Below, one piece after another: positions 6,990 to 14,292 of a stretch of 30,139 nucleotides of DNA. The first letter of the stretch is position 1; each line of letters opens with the position of its first letter. Below the pieces are notes generated by a model. It saw nothing but the letters and a program-made list of their open reading frames with translations. It had not been told where the DNA came from and made no database searches. Source of the stretch: Bacteroidota bacterium (lineage in GTDB: Bacteria > Bacteroidota > Bacteroidia > Chitinophagales > Chitinophagaceae); the NCBI GenBank assembly GCA_028876035.1, contig JAGWTK010000003.1, positions 1-30,139 of the forward strand, in the 5' to 3' direction. Position numbers and translations under genes: made by a program.

Positions 6990-7599
6990 CTTTCTTCAGC
7001 TTCGCCCGCTGCTCCATCAAATCCTTCAGCGTTTCTCTTTTTTGTTTGTTGCTGAAAAATTTGATCACATCTGGCGTCTTGCCGGTTTCATCCACATCTA
7101 CTTTGTAGGGAATGCCTTTGAAAGAACCAATCACACGGGCATTGTCTTTACTACTTAATTTTTTGATAGTAAAGGGAGGGATAAAAAAAGTGCTTTTTGC
7201 ATCGCTGGCACCGGCGCCGGTCATCAGTTGTTCGGTACTGTCGATGATATGATCCAATTGTTCCGCTGTAATAGAACCAGGTACGCCAACGGAACCATAA
7301 TTTACCAGGCCGCCGATTAAAGTGTCCGTTTGCAGGTTGAGTACATAGATTCCGTTGTCGGTCAGCTCAAAATTTTTGCTTTCACCACCCTTGCTTTTAA
7401 CACTCAGGTTGAGTTTGGCGTCTTCAAAGATCAGTTCCTTTTCGTTATGGGTTAAACTGGGATCTAGTTCGATGGTATTGCCGCTGGCGCTGATGCTACC
7501 GCTGGCCATTACGATCACTTTCTTTGTTTGTTTAGCGCCGCAACCAACTACAAAACAAACGGCGAGGGGCAGGAGGACAAGCTGGCTGATGTTCTTCAT
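6985..7599 (-). CDS. Hypothetical secreted lipoprotein
   Basis: I do not recognise a family. The 204-aa product has a lipoprotein signal peptide with lipobox VVGC (Cys20) directly followed by Gly, Ala and Lys, so it is probably lipid-anchored in the envelope. The mature part is mixed alpha/beta and charged, with a Ser/Gly-rich region near residues 30-45 and a very basic C-terminus (KQKRETLKDLMEQRAKLKKV). It starts 62 bp after sodA, but the sodA terminator lies between, so it probably has its own promoter; a one-mismatch TAnnTTTG sits at 7601-7608, too close to the ATG to be convincing. The stop lies inside a 9-bp tandem repeat array. Confidence 0.8.
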   Translation of the reverse strand: MKNISQLVLLPLAVCFVVGCGAKQTKKVIVMASGSISASGNTIELDPSLTHNEKELIFEDAKLNLSVKSKGGESKNFELTDNGIYVLNLQTDTLIGGLVNYGSVGVPGSITAEQLDHIIDSTEQLMTGAGASDAKSTFFIPPFTIKKLSSKDNARVIGSFKGIPYKVDVDETGKTPDVIKFFSNKQKRETLKDLMEQRAKLKKV

Positions 7600-7611
7600 A
7601 CAAGTCTATTT

Positions 7612-7640
7612 AAAAAAAATCCCGGTAAATGTACCGGGAT
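7612..7640 (-). terminator. Rho-independent terminator after sodA
   Basis: On the minus strand ATCCCGGTA (7640-7632) pairs perfectly with TACCGGGAT (7627-7619) around a 4-nt loop, followed by a run of seven T. Confidence 0.9.
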
Positions 7641-7661
7641 TGACCATATTTTGGCGAATTA

Positions 7662-8267
7662 TTATTTCGCTGCGGCGAAACGTTCTTCTGCTTTTTTCCA
7701 GTTGACCAGATTCCAGAAAGCGTTCAGGTAATCCGGACGTTTATTCTGGTACTTGAGGTAATACGCATGCTCCCATACATCTGCCCCAATGATCGGTACA
7801 CCTTTTACTTCAGCAACATCCATCAGCGGATTATCCTGGTTGGGGGTTGAGCAAACTTCCAGTTTGCCATCTTTCACGATCAACCAGGCCCATCCACTGC
7901 CAAAGCGGGTGGCACCGGCGGTATTAAATTTTTCTTTAAATGCGTCGAAAGAGCCAAATGCTGCGTCGATAGCATTCGCGAGGGCACCGGAAGGTTTGCC
8001 GCCTGCGTTGGGTGCAAGCGTTTCCCAGAAGAAGCTATGGTTCCAGTGACCACCACCGTTGTTACGTACGGCCGGACTGATACTGCCCGCAGCTTTTACC
8101 AGTTCTTCAATTGACTTGCCTTCGTTGGGCGTACCGGCAATGGCTTTGTTAAGATTATCTACATACGCCTGGTGGTGTTTACCATGGTGAATCTGCATGG
8201 TCAGTGTGTCTATATACGGTTCCAGCGCATCGTGCGCATACGGAAGTGCGGGTAATGTAAATGCCAT
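7662..8267 (-). CDS. sodA: Superoxide dismutase, Mn (or Mn/Fe) type
   Basis: It dismutates superoxide to oxygen and hydrogen peroxide. The 201-aa protein has all four metal ligands of the Fe/Mn SOD family: His27 (IHHGKHH), His77 (HWNHSFFW), Asp163 and His167 (DVWEHAYY). Gln144 in TPNQDNP and the Gly-rich GGGHW loop point to the Mn-type active site rather than the Fe-type; a cambialistic enzyme cannot be excluded. There is no signal peptide, so it is cytoplasmic. It has its own promoter (8298-8328) and terminator (7612-7640), so it is a monocistronic unit. Confidence 0.96.
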   Translation of the reverse strand: MAFTLPALPYAHDALEPYIDTLTMQIHHGKHHQAYVDNLNKAIAGTPNEGKSIEELVKAAGSISPAVRNNGGGHWNHSFFWETLAPNAGGKPSGALANAIDAAFGSFDAFKEKFNTAGATRFGSGWAWLIVKDGKLEVCSTPNQDNPLMDVAEVKGVPIIGADVWEHAYYLKYQNKRPDYLNAFWNLVNWKKAEERFAAAK

Positions 8268-8297
8268 AATGATTCGTTTTTATATTAACAAGGAGAA

Positions 8298-8328
8298 CAA
8301 ATGTACAGGCCAAAAGTTGATTACTCAA
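8298..8328 (-). promoter_or_regulatory. Promoter for sodA
   Basis: Read on the minus strand, TTG (8328-8326) lies 20 nt upstream of TACATTTG (8305-8298), an exact TAnnTTTG. The -7 box ends 30 nt before the sodA ATG. Confidence 0.7.
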
Positions 8329-8460
8329 AACAAATGCCCTGTTTGTCCGTAAAAGTGTCCAGCTAAAAAGTGAAATCATACATCGGGTTACAGCGTTTTT
8401 GAAAAGATGTTTTTTAGTAACTTCCTTTTTTTATCACGCACGTACAAACAATCATTGAAC

Positions 8461-9819
8461 ATGAGTCAACCTGCTTCCCGCCGCTCGCGGCGACAATTTC
8501 TTTCTGCTATGGCAAAAACTGCTGCGGCGGCTACCCTCGCACCCGGGGTGGTGCAGGCAGCGGGTACGCCTTTCCACATTTTAAAGCCGCCAGCCTACAG
8601 TCCGAACGATAACATTCAATTTGCGCTCATAGGAGCGGGCGGCATGGGCAATGCAGATACATCTACCGCTGTATCCGTTCCCGGGTTTAAACTGGTTGCA
8701 GCCTGTGACTTGTACGACGGTCGGCTGAATGATATTAAAAATAAGTACGGCAAGGATATATTTACCACCCGCGACTATAAAGAAATTCTTTCGCGGAAAG
8801 ACATTGATGCGGTTATCGTAGCCACACCCGATCACTGGCACCAGGAAATTTCCATTGCTGCTATGAATGCCGGTAAGGCTGTTTACTGTGAGAAGCCGAT
8901 GGTGCACGATATCACCGAAGGGAGTGCCGTGGTGGACGCACAAACCAGGAACAAAGTAGCTTTCCAGGTAGGTAGCCAGGGTATGAGCTCACTGGGGAAT
9001 GAAAAAGCCAGAGAGTTACTGGCGGCAGGCGCCATCGGGCAACTCAATTATGCAGAGGGCTTCTGGGCCCGCAATACACCTGGCGGCGCCTGGCAATACG
9101 ATATGCCGGCGGATGCCTCGGAAAAAACGGTCGACTGGAAACGCTTCCTGAAGAATTATCCCGACCGGCCCTTTGATCCAAAACGCTTTTTCCGCTGGCG
9201 CTGTTACCGCGATTATGGTACAGGCGTTTCAGGCGATCTGTTCGTACACCTTTTCAGCAGTCTGCATTATATCACCGGCAGCATGGGTCCGAATAAGATC
9301 ATGGCTACGGGCGGACTCCGTTACTGGAAAGATGGACGGGACGTGCCCGATATCCTGCTCGGCATGTTTGATTATCCGGAAACGGCTACTCACCCTGCTT
9401 TCAATCTTTCGCTTCGTGTAAATTTTGTCGACGGTACGTCCGACAGTACCTATCTCAGGCTCGTGGGGAACGAAGGATCACTCACGGTGGAATGGGATAA
9501 AGTAACGCTTACAAAAAACTTCTCTTATCCGCCGGAAAATTATGCCAGCATCCTAAAGTCACGGCAATACACACCCGATTACGACCGGAAGAAAATGAAT
9601 GGTCCGGATACTGTTGTATACAAGGCAGAAGATGGTTATAAAGGCGCGCATTACGATCACTTCTATCACTGGGCCCAGGGTATCCGCAATGGCAAGCCCG
9701 TTATTGAAGATGCATTGTTCGGTTACCGGGCTGCAGCGCCGGCCCTGCTTTGCAATGACAGCTATTTCCAGGAGAAAGCCATTAAATGGGATCCTGTAAA
9801 ACTTAAACTCATCAGCTAA
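8461..9819 (+). CDS. Tat-exported Gfo/Idh/MocA family oxidoreductase
   Basis: This is an NAD(P)-dependent sugar oxidoreductase, 452 aa from the chosen ATG. An upstream in-frame ATG at 8407 would add 18 residues before the signal. The N-terminus holds SRRQFL (about 9-14) followed by an Ala-rich stretch ending VVQA, a twin-arginine signal, so the folded enzyme is probably exported. The Rossmann motif is IGAGGMG (about 52-58), and the family EKP motif occurs as VYCEKPMV. The catalytic region GDLFVHLFSSLHY belongs to the Bacteroidota subgroup. It is followed after 10 bp by a DUF1080 gene. In related enzymes such pairs oxidise the sugar C3 hydroxyl and cleave 3-keto-glycosides; that role is inferred here. 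Confidence 0.9.
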   Translation: MSQPASRRSRRQFLSAMAKTAAAATLAPGVVQAAGTPFHILKPPAYSPNDNIQFALIGAGGMGNADTSTAVSVPGFKLVAACDLYDGRLNDIKNKYGKDIFTTRDYKEILSRKDIDAVIVATPDHWHQEISIAAMNAGKAVYCEKPMVHDITEGSAVVDAQTRNKVAFQVGSQGMSSLGNEKARELLAAGAIGQLNYAEGFWARNTPGGAWQYDMPADASEKTVDWKRFLKNYPDRPFDPKRFFRWRCYRDYGTGVSGDLFVHLFSSLHYITGSMGPNKIMATGGLRYWKDGRDVPDILLGMFDYPETATHPAFNLSLRVNFVDGTSDSTYLRLVGNEGSLTVEWDKVTLTKNFSYPPENYASILKSRQYTPDYDRKKMNGPDTVVYKAEDGYKGAHYDHFYHWAQGIRNGKPVIEDALFGYRAAAPALLCNDSYFQEKAIKWDPVKLKLIS

Positions 9820-9829
9820 AAAAAATACG

Positions 9830-10540
9830 ATGCGGAAACAAATATTCCGATGGATGACAGGCGCTTTTGTATTTGCATTGCCAGTGGCACTGCAGGCGCA
9901 GAAAAAGGATAATACACTTACCGGGAAAGAAAAAAATGACGGGTGGGTGCTGCTCTTCGATGGCAAAACCACGAATGGGTGGCGTCCTTACCAAAACAAA
10001 CCATCCGACGGATGGGCCATTGAAAACGGAACCCTGTATTGCAAAGAAAAAGATGTGCAGCACCGTGCCGACCTCACCACGACAGCCGAATATGCCGACT
10101 TTGAACTCGCTTTTGACTGGAAGGTAGCCAAAGGTGCTAACAGCGGTTTAATTTATCGCGCTGATGAAAAGCATCCCGCGTCTTATGAATCGGCTTCCGA
10201 ATACCAGTTGATTGATGACCTGGGGTATCCGGGCAAACTGGAAGACTGGCAGCATAGCGGTGCAGATTATGATATGCATCCGCCTTCTAAGATCGCTTCT
10301 AAGCCGGCAGGTGAATTTAACCACAGTGTTATCAAGGCAAAGGGAAAACATGTAGAACACTGGCTCAACAATGTAAAAGTGGCCGACTACGAAATTGGCA
10401 CCGATGAATGGAAGGCATTGAAAGAAAAGAGCAAATGGAAAGACATTCCGGGCTGGGGCGAAAATGCCAGCGGCCATATCTGCCTGCAGGATCACGGCGG
10501 CGGCATCTGGTTTAAAAATATCAAGCTGCGGAAATTGTAA
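9830..10540 (+). CDS. DUF1080 protein (3-keto-disaccharide hydrolase domain)
   Basis: This 236-aa secreted protein has a signal peptide ending ALQAQ (about residue 24). A single DUF1080 beta-sandwich, a concanavalin-like fold, follows. The hallmark start is WVLLFDGKTTNGW and the hallmark end is GHICLQDHGGGIWFKNIKLRKL. A YRADEKHPASYESASEYQLIDD stretch lies in the middle. Members of this family have been linked to hydrolysis of 3-keto-glycosides. The 10-bp spacing to the Gfo/Idh/MocA gene implies one mRNA, and both products carry export signals, so they would act on the same sugar outside the cytoplasm. Confidence 0.92.
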   Translation: MRKQIFRWMTGAFVFALPVALQAQKKDNTLTGKEKNDGWVLLFDGKTTNGWRPYQNKPSDGWAIENGTLYCKEKDVQHRADLTTTAEYADFELAFDWKVAKGANSGLIYRADEKHPASYESASEYQLIDDLGYPGKLEDWQHSGADYDMHPPSKIASKPAGEFNHSVIKAKGKHVEHWLNNVKVADYEIGTDEWKALKEKSKWKDIPGWGENASGHICLQDHGGGIWFKNIKLRKL

Positions 10541-10570
10541 TCAGTGCAATCATGTTGCGGTAAAAGCCTT

Positions 10571-10598
10571 GAAGAGACTGTTTCAGCAGTCTCTTTTC
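10571..10598 (+). terminator. Terminator after the oxidoreductase-DUF1080 pair
   Basis: AAGAGACTG (10572-10580) pairs perfectly with CAGTCTCTT (10587-10595) around TTTCAG, followed by TT and a further T-rich stretch. Confidence 0.75.
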
Positions 10599-10613
10599 AT
10601 TTATGGAACTGCA

Positions 10614-10644
10614 GTTGGATGGCGGGTCATTTTGCTTAATTTTG
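10614..10644 (+). promoter_or_regulatory. Promoter for psd
   Basis: This is the best promoter in the window. TTG (10615-10617) is followed after exactly 19 nt by TAATTTTG (10637-10644), an exact -7 match. It places the transcript start near 10650 and therefore rules out the in-frame ATG at 10603 as the psd start. Confidence 0.8.
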
Positions 10645-10665
10645 CGGTTCAACTCCATCCTGCCA

Positions 10666-11322
10666 ATGTATATACACAAAGAGGGATACAAACCCATCGC
10701 GATTTCGGTTATTATTTTCGCCATACTTAACCTGTTGTCGTTTTATTTTATCAGCGCGCATTTTCCCATCGTCACCTGGCTTTTGCTGATGGCCAGTTTC
10801 GGGCTGCTGCTTTTTATCATTTCATTTTTCAGGATACCCAACCGCACGCTTACGGCCGGTGACAACAAAGTGATTTCACCCGCCGACGGAAAAGTGGTGG
10901 TGATTGAAGAAACATTTGACGAAGAATATTTCAAAGAAAAGCGCCTGCAGATTTCGGTGTTCATGAGTCCGGCCAATGTACACGTGAACCGCAATCCCCT
11001 GAGTGGCGAAGTGGTGTACAACCAATACCACAAAGGGAAATACCTCGTTGCCTGGAATCCGAAGTCTTCTACTGAAAACGAGCGTCATTCTGTGGTTATC
11101 CGCCATCAAAAAGGCGATGTGCTGGTGAAACAAATTGCCGGCGCTTTGGCTAAACGCATCATCAATTACCTGAAAGTTGGACAACAGGTAACGCAGAACA
11201 ATGAGCTGGGTTTTATTCGTTTCGGCAGCAGGGTGGATGTATTGTTACCGTTGGATGCTAAAGTGGAAGTATCGCTGAACCAGGTGGTACAGGGGGGGGT
11301 GACGGTGCTGGCCACTATCTGA
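10666..11322 (+). CDS. psd: Phosphatidylserine decarboxylase, short (type II-like) form
   Basis: It decarboxylates phosphatidylserine to phosphatidylethanolamine at the inner membrane. The 218-aa proenzyme begins MYIHKEGYKPI and has two membrane segments (about 12-30 and 35-53). The catalytic body includes SPADGKVVVIEE and FMSPANVHVNRNPLSGEV. The self-cleavage site is FGS in RFGSRVDVLLP: Gly187-Ser188, where Ser188 would become the pyruvoyl group. The start at 10666 is chosen because a strong promoter lies at 10614-10644. No pssA is next to it. Directly after its TGA lies a heptamer array. Confidence 0.95.
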   Translation: MYIHKEGYKPIAISVIIFAILNLLSFYFISAHFPIVTWLLLMASFGLLLFIISFFRIPNRTLTAGDNKVISPADGKVVVIEETFDEEYFKEKRLQISVFMSPANVHVNRNPLSGEVVYNQYHKGKYLVAWNPKSSTENERHSVVIRHQKGDVLVKQIAGALAKRIINYLKVGQQVTQNNELGFIRFGSRVDVLLPLDAKVEVSLNQVVQGGVTVLATI

Positions 11323-11354
11323 GTTCTAAGTTCTAAGTTTTAAGTTGTAAGTAG
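11323..11354 (+). repeat. Heptamer array, GTTNTAA type (locus B, block 1)
   Basis: Four tandem units (GTTCTAA twice, GTTTTAA, GTTGTAA) and a partial GTAG begin at the base after the psd TGA. The TAA triplets at 11327, 11334 and 11341 fall in all three reading frames. Confidence 0.85.
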
Positions 11355-11406
11355 AAGAAAGAAAATTGAAACGCAAGGTAACCAGTCGGCCTAACGAAAA
11401 CTGCAG

Positions 11407-11434
11407 GTAGCTCGTAGCTGGCAGCCCGAAGCTG
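11407..11434 (+). repeat. Heptamer array, GYAGCTG type (locus B, block 2)
   Basis: Four 7-bp units: GTAGCTC, GTAGCTG, GCAGCCC and GAAGCTG. The GTAGCTG-GCAGCC pair recurs on the minus strand of the array at 20771-20819. Confidence 0.7.
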
Positions 11435-11437
11435 GTC

Positions 11438-11468
11438 TTGCGGGAAATGCAAAAATCCATTATATTCG
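11438..11468 (+). promoter_or_regulatory. Promoter for the small Cys/Lys-rich protein
   Basis: TTG (11438-11440) is followed after 20 nt by TATATTCG (11461-11468), one mismatch from TAnnTTTG, and the ATG follows 21 nt later. Confidence 0.55.
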
Positions 11469-11489
11469 TAGACACAAAAAAAGACCTGC

Positions 11490-11645
11490 ATGAAAAATAT
11501 ATTGATGCTCGTTACGGCTGCTTTCCTGATCTCCGGTGTTAGTTATGCGCACGGTGGCGATAAAGGCAAAAAAGAGAAAGCCAAAAAGACTTGCTCTAAA
11601 GGTGGTAAATGCTGCGATAAAGACGCTAAAGCAAAAAAAGATTAA
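11490..11645 (+). CDS. Small secreted Cys/Lys-rich protein
   Basis: This 51-aa product has a clear signal peptide (MKNILMLVTAAFLISGVSYA, residues 1-20), predicted to leave a mature peptide starting HGGDKGKKEK. The mature 31 residues are about 40 percent Lys and contain a compact CSKGGKCCDKD motif (Cys35, Cys41, Cys42). I know no named family. The cysteines and the N-terminal His suggest metal binding or a disulfide-tied periplasmic peptide, but this is inference. It has its own promoter (11438-11468) and terminator (11664-11689), which supports a real monocistronic gene. Confidence 0.8.
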   Translation: MKNILMLVTAAFLISGVSYAHGGDKGKKEKAKKTCSKGGKCCDKDAKAKKD

Positions 11646-11663
11646 TCAATCAATGTATTACTG

Positions 11664-11689
11664 AAAGCCTCCTGACGGGGGCTTTTTTT
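11664..11689 (+). terminator. Terminator after the small Cys/Lys-rich gene
   Basis: AAAGCCTCC (11664-11672) pairs with GGGGGCTTT (11677-11685, one G-U) around TGAC, followed by a T-run to 11689. It lies between this gene and the convergent HAD gene and may also serve the latter. Confidence 0.85.
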
Positions 11690-11701
11690 ATGGCCACCTG
11701 T

Positions 11702-12403
11702 TTAAAAAATAGCCTCGAGTTCTTTTAGCTGCAATACGGTAAAAGTTGGCTTTATATCGGGCAGTGGTTTGTTGAGGTGATTGATATACACCTGGTCCAG
11801 CCCTGCGCCGCGGGCACCGGCGATGTCTACATCCAGGTCATCACCCAGCATGATACTCTCTTCGGCTTTTGCACCGGTTTTTTCAAGTGCAAAGTCGAAG
11901 ATGGCTTTTTGTGGTTTCAAACTATTGCTGCCTTCGCTGGTGATCACTTCTCCAAAAAAACCGGTCAGTCCGGAGTGTTGCAGTTTTGCATGCTGCGTCT
12001 TTTCAAATCCATTGGTGATGAGGTGCAGTTGATAGTTGTTTTGTTTCAGGTAGGTGAGTATTTCAAGGGTGTAAGGGAACAGCAGTTTTCGGGTGGGCAA
12101 CAGATCGAGAAACACAGCGCCCATTTCGCGCGCCAGCTTTTCATCACCGATTTTGAAGTCGAGCAGGGTGAGCCACATCCTTTTCCACCTGAGTTCTTCT
12201 GTTTTGATAAAACCTTTCCGGTACCTGTCCCATAGTTTTTCGTTGTGCACCAGGTAGTTTTTGTGAAACCGATCGAAATCGTCCACGCCCCGGTCACGGA
12301 GACCCATTTGCGTATACAATTCAGAAAGCGTGAGGCGGCTGTTGGCTTCAAAATCCCAAAGCGTGTGGTCCAGGTCAAAAAAAAGGTGCCGGTAGTTTCC
12401 CAT
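11702..12403 (-). CDS. yjjG: YjjG-family HAD phosphatase (noncanonical pyrimidine nucleotidase)
   Basis: This 233-aa HAD-superfamily hydrolase resembles YjjG, a 5'-nucleotidase that removes phosphate from pyrimidine and damaged nucleotides. The motifs are complete: FFDLDHTLW (nucleophile Asp10, acid/base Asp12), HLITNGF (motif II), the Lys of LKPQKAIF (motif III), and MLGDDLDVDIAGARGAGL (motif IV). The cap helix region RFHKNYLVHNEKLWDRYRKG matches the family. I chose the ATG at 12403 because MGNYRHLFFDLDHTLWDFE is the standard start; an in-frame ATG six codons upstream is possible. It is divergent from the DUF2167 gene, with 57 bp between. Confidence 0.9.
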   Translation of the reverse strand: MGNYRHLFFDLDHTLWDFEANSRLTLSELYTQMGLRDRGVDDFDRFHKNYLVHNEKLWDRYRKGFIKTEELRWKRMWLTLLDFKIGDEKLAREMGAVFLDLLPTRKLLFPYTLEILTYLKQNNYQLHLITNGFEKTQHAKLQHSGLTGFFGEVITSEGSNSLKPQKAIFDFALEKTGAKAEESIMLGDDLDVDIAGARGAGLDQVYINHLNKPLPDIKPTFTVLQLKELEAIF

Positions 12404-12460
12404 ATTGTAAAGAACAGACATTTTTTAATATCTTGTTTGTTCACCCTCAAAAAGCCCTTT

Positions 12461-13432
12461 ATGAAGCCCATTACCCTTATCCTGATTCTTCTTGTGAGTA
12501 ACCTTGCTTTGTTTGCAGGTGACAAAGACAGCAGTAAAGCAGACAATGAACTAGCCAATGAAAAATTAAAAGAACTTTCTGCCTTTCTGAAAACCCTCGA
12601 TTCCGCCGAAAAAGCGATGCAGTACAAAACAGGTTCGGTGCCGCTCAGCAATAACGTAGCACATATTAACCTGCCCGCTGGTTTTAAGTTTATCGATGCC
12701 GTACAAACGCGGTATATCCTGCACAAGCTTTGGGGCAACCCCGAAGATCCTTCACTGCTGGGCATGATTGTGCCCGACAGTTTTCATTTGAACAGTGCGA
12801 ATGTGCCCTGGGTGTTCACCGTAAGCTATGAAGACATGGGTTATGTGAAAGACGATGATGCCGATAATATCAAATACGATGAATTGCTGGCTGATCTGCG
12901 GAAGGGCCAGGAAGAAGCGAATCCGGAGCGGAAGAAAGAAGGGTATGCGGCCATGCATTTACTGGGATGGGCATCAGCTCCATATTACGATAAGCAAAAC
13001 AAAGTGCTGCATTGGGCAAAGGAATTTAGTGTAGAGGGGGAAGACGCAAAGACCCTGAACTACGAAGTGCGGGTACTGGGAAGAAAAGGCGTATTGAGTC
13101 TCACTGCCATTGCTACCATGGATCAGCTTTCAGAAGTAAAGAAAAATATTCCTGCTATTTTGAAAATGGCTGAATACGACAAGGGGTTTAAATATGAAGA
13201 GTTTGATTCTGGTGTGGACAAAGTAGCGGCCTGGACCATCGGCGGACTCGTTGCAGGCAAGCTGCTGGCGAAGGCAGGGATGCTCGTTTTCCTTGCCAAG
13301 TTTTGGAAATTGATCCTAATTGGTGTTGCCGGTGCCGGCGCCGCGATCAAAAAATTCTTTGGTTTCCGGAAGAAGGATGAAGATACAGGTATTGTACCTG
13401 CAGATGCGGGCGATACTTCAGCGAACGCGTAA
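12461..13432 (+). CDS. DUF2167 membrane protein
   Basis: This 323-aa protein has a signal peptide ending ALFAG (about residue 20). A DUF2167 domain spans about residues 65-270 and includes HINLPAGFKFIDAVQTRYIL, a GMIVPDSF segment and the family's WASAPYYD stretch before LHWAKEF. The C-terminus has a hydrophobic part with two membrane segments (about 257-300) and a charged cytoplasmic tail. The function of DUF2167 is not known. Many in-frame codons exist upstream, but the signal peptide fixes the start at 12461. A terminator follows at 13461. Confidence 0.88.
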   Translation: MKPITLILILLVSNLALFAGDKDSSKADNELANEKLKELSAFLKTLDSAEKAMQYKTGSVPLSNNVAHINLPAGFKFIDAVQTRYILHKLWGNPEDPSLLGMIVPDSFHLNSANVPWVFTVSYEDMGYVKDDDADNIKYDELLADLRKGQEEANPERKKEGYAAMHLLGWASAPYYDKQNKVLHWAKEFSVEGEDAKTLNYEVRVLGRKGVLSLTAIATMDQLSEVKKNIPAILKMAEYDKGFKYEEFDSGVDKVAAWTIGGLVAGKLLAKAGMLVFLAKFWKLILIGVAGAGAAIKKFFGFRKKDEDTGIVPADAGDTSANA

Positions 13433-13460
13433 TACGAACATAGTGACTTCATTGTTGCAG

Positions 13461-13491
13461 GCGGTCAGTATCTTTACTGGCCGCTTTTTTT
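13461..13491 (+). terminator. Terminator after the DUF2167 gene
   Basis: GCGGTCAGT (13461-13469) pairs with ACTGGCCGC (13476-13484, one G-U), followed by seven T. The T-run ends in TTTG 11 nt before the SDR start codon, but the -7 TA is missing. Confidence 0.85.
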
Positions 13492-13502
13492 GCGGTTGAA
13501 TC

Positions 13503-14204
13503 ATGAACGTTGTAATAACCGGGGCATCCAAAGGATTGGGCAAAGCGATTGCCGAACGTTTCGCTGCAGCAGGCCATTCACTGTATATCTGCGCGCGCAA
13601 TGAAGTGGATTTGTACAAAACACTCGAGGAGCTGATCACAAGCTTTCCGGGTGCACGTATTAAAGCAAAAGCAAGGGACCTGAGCATCAAAGCGCAGGCA
13701 GAAGATTTTGGACAATGGGTATTGGCCAATGCATTTCATGCCGATGTGCTGGTAAACAATGCAGGACGGTTTATTCCGGGCACAATCCGCCAGGAGCCGG
13801 CAGGGGCACTGGAAGAGATGATGCAGGCGAATTTGTATAGTGCCTATCACCTTACGCGCGTGCTGGTACCGGGCATGGTCACGCGCAAATCTGGTCATAT
13901 CTTCAACATGTGTTCGATCGCTTCTTTGAACGCCTATCCGAACGGCGGCGCCTATAGCATCAGCAAGTTTGCGTTGCATGGCTTTTCCAAAAACCTCCGG
14001 GAAGAACTTCGTCCCCACCAGGTAAAAGTTACGGCCGTGTTTCCCGGGGCGGTGTATACAGATTCATGGGCGGGCAGCGGCGTGGATCCTAAACGTATCA
14101 TGGAGGCATCGGATGTGGCAGGCATGGTATTCGCTGCATCACAACTATCGCCCCAGGCCTGCGTAGAAGATATTGTACTTCGTCCCCAACTGGGGGATCT
14201 CTGA
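13503..14204 (+). CDS. SDR family oxidoreductase
   Basis: This is a classical short-chain dehydrogenase/reductase, 233 aa, using NAD(P)H. The cofactor motif TGASKGLG is at residues 6-13, NNAG at 85-88, and the catalytic triad is Ser138, Tyr151 and Lys155 (YSISK). The C-terminal substrate region is short, so the substrate cannot be named. It has no signal peptide and is cytoplasmic. It sits between two terminator-like hairpins, so it is probably transcribed alone. It resembles the many 3-oxoacyl-ACP reductase-like SDRs, but there is no fatty acid gene next to it. Confidence 0.92.
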   Translation: MNVVITGASKGLGKAIAERFAAAGHSLYICARNEVDLYKTLEELITSFPGARIKAKARDLSIKAQAEDFGQWVLANAFHADVLVNNAGRFIPGTIRQEPAGALEEMMQANLYSAYHLTRVLVPGMVTRKSGHIFNMCSIASLNAYPNGGAYSISKFALHGFSKNLREELRPHQVKVTAVFPGAVYTDSWAGSGVDPKRIMEASDVAGMVFAASQLSPQACVEDIVLRPQLGDL

Positions 14205-14219
14205 TAATTATCCCCCGTT
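14188..14219 (+). terminator. Hairpin overlapping the SDR stop codon
   Basis: GGGGGAT (14192-14198) pairs with ATCCCCC (14210-14216), and the stem extends to AAC/GTT with one bulge. The stop codon lies in the loop. Only a short T-run follows, so termination is likely but may be partial. Confidence 0.5.
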
Positions 14220-14237
14220 TAACATCCCTTAGATCAA

Positions 14238-14264
14238 TTGCCCGGCCGCCCCGGTGTATATTTG
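14238..14264 (+). promoter_or_regulatory. Promoter for batD
   Basis: TATATTTG (14257-14264) is an exact -7 match, with TTG at 14238-14240 16 nt upstream (slightly short). An ATG at 14254 overlaps this element, so the coding start should be the later ATG at 14293. Confidence 0.55.
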
Positions 14265-14292
14265 CCGCTATTGGCAGGTTAAAGAAGCATGC

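Noticed and set aside
7601..7608. Possible -7 box (TAGACTTG on the minus strand) for the lipoprotein gene
   Set aside because: It has one mismatch and sits one base before the ATG, so the transcript would start inside the start codon.
12046..12765. A 239-codon minus-strand frame across the yjjG/DUF2167 divergence
   Set aside because: It overlaps yjjG in another frame and the start of the DUF2167 gene in antisense; the sequence is low in family-like features.
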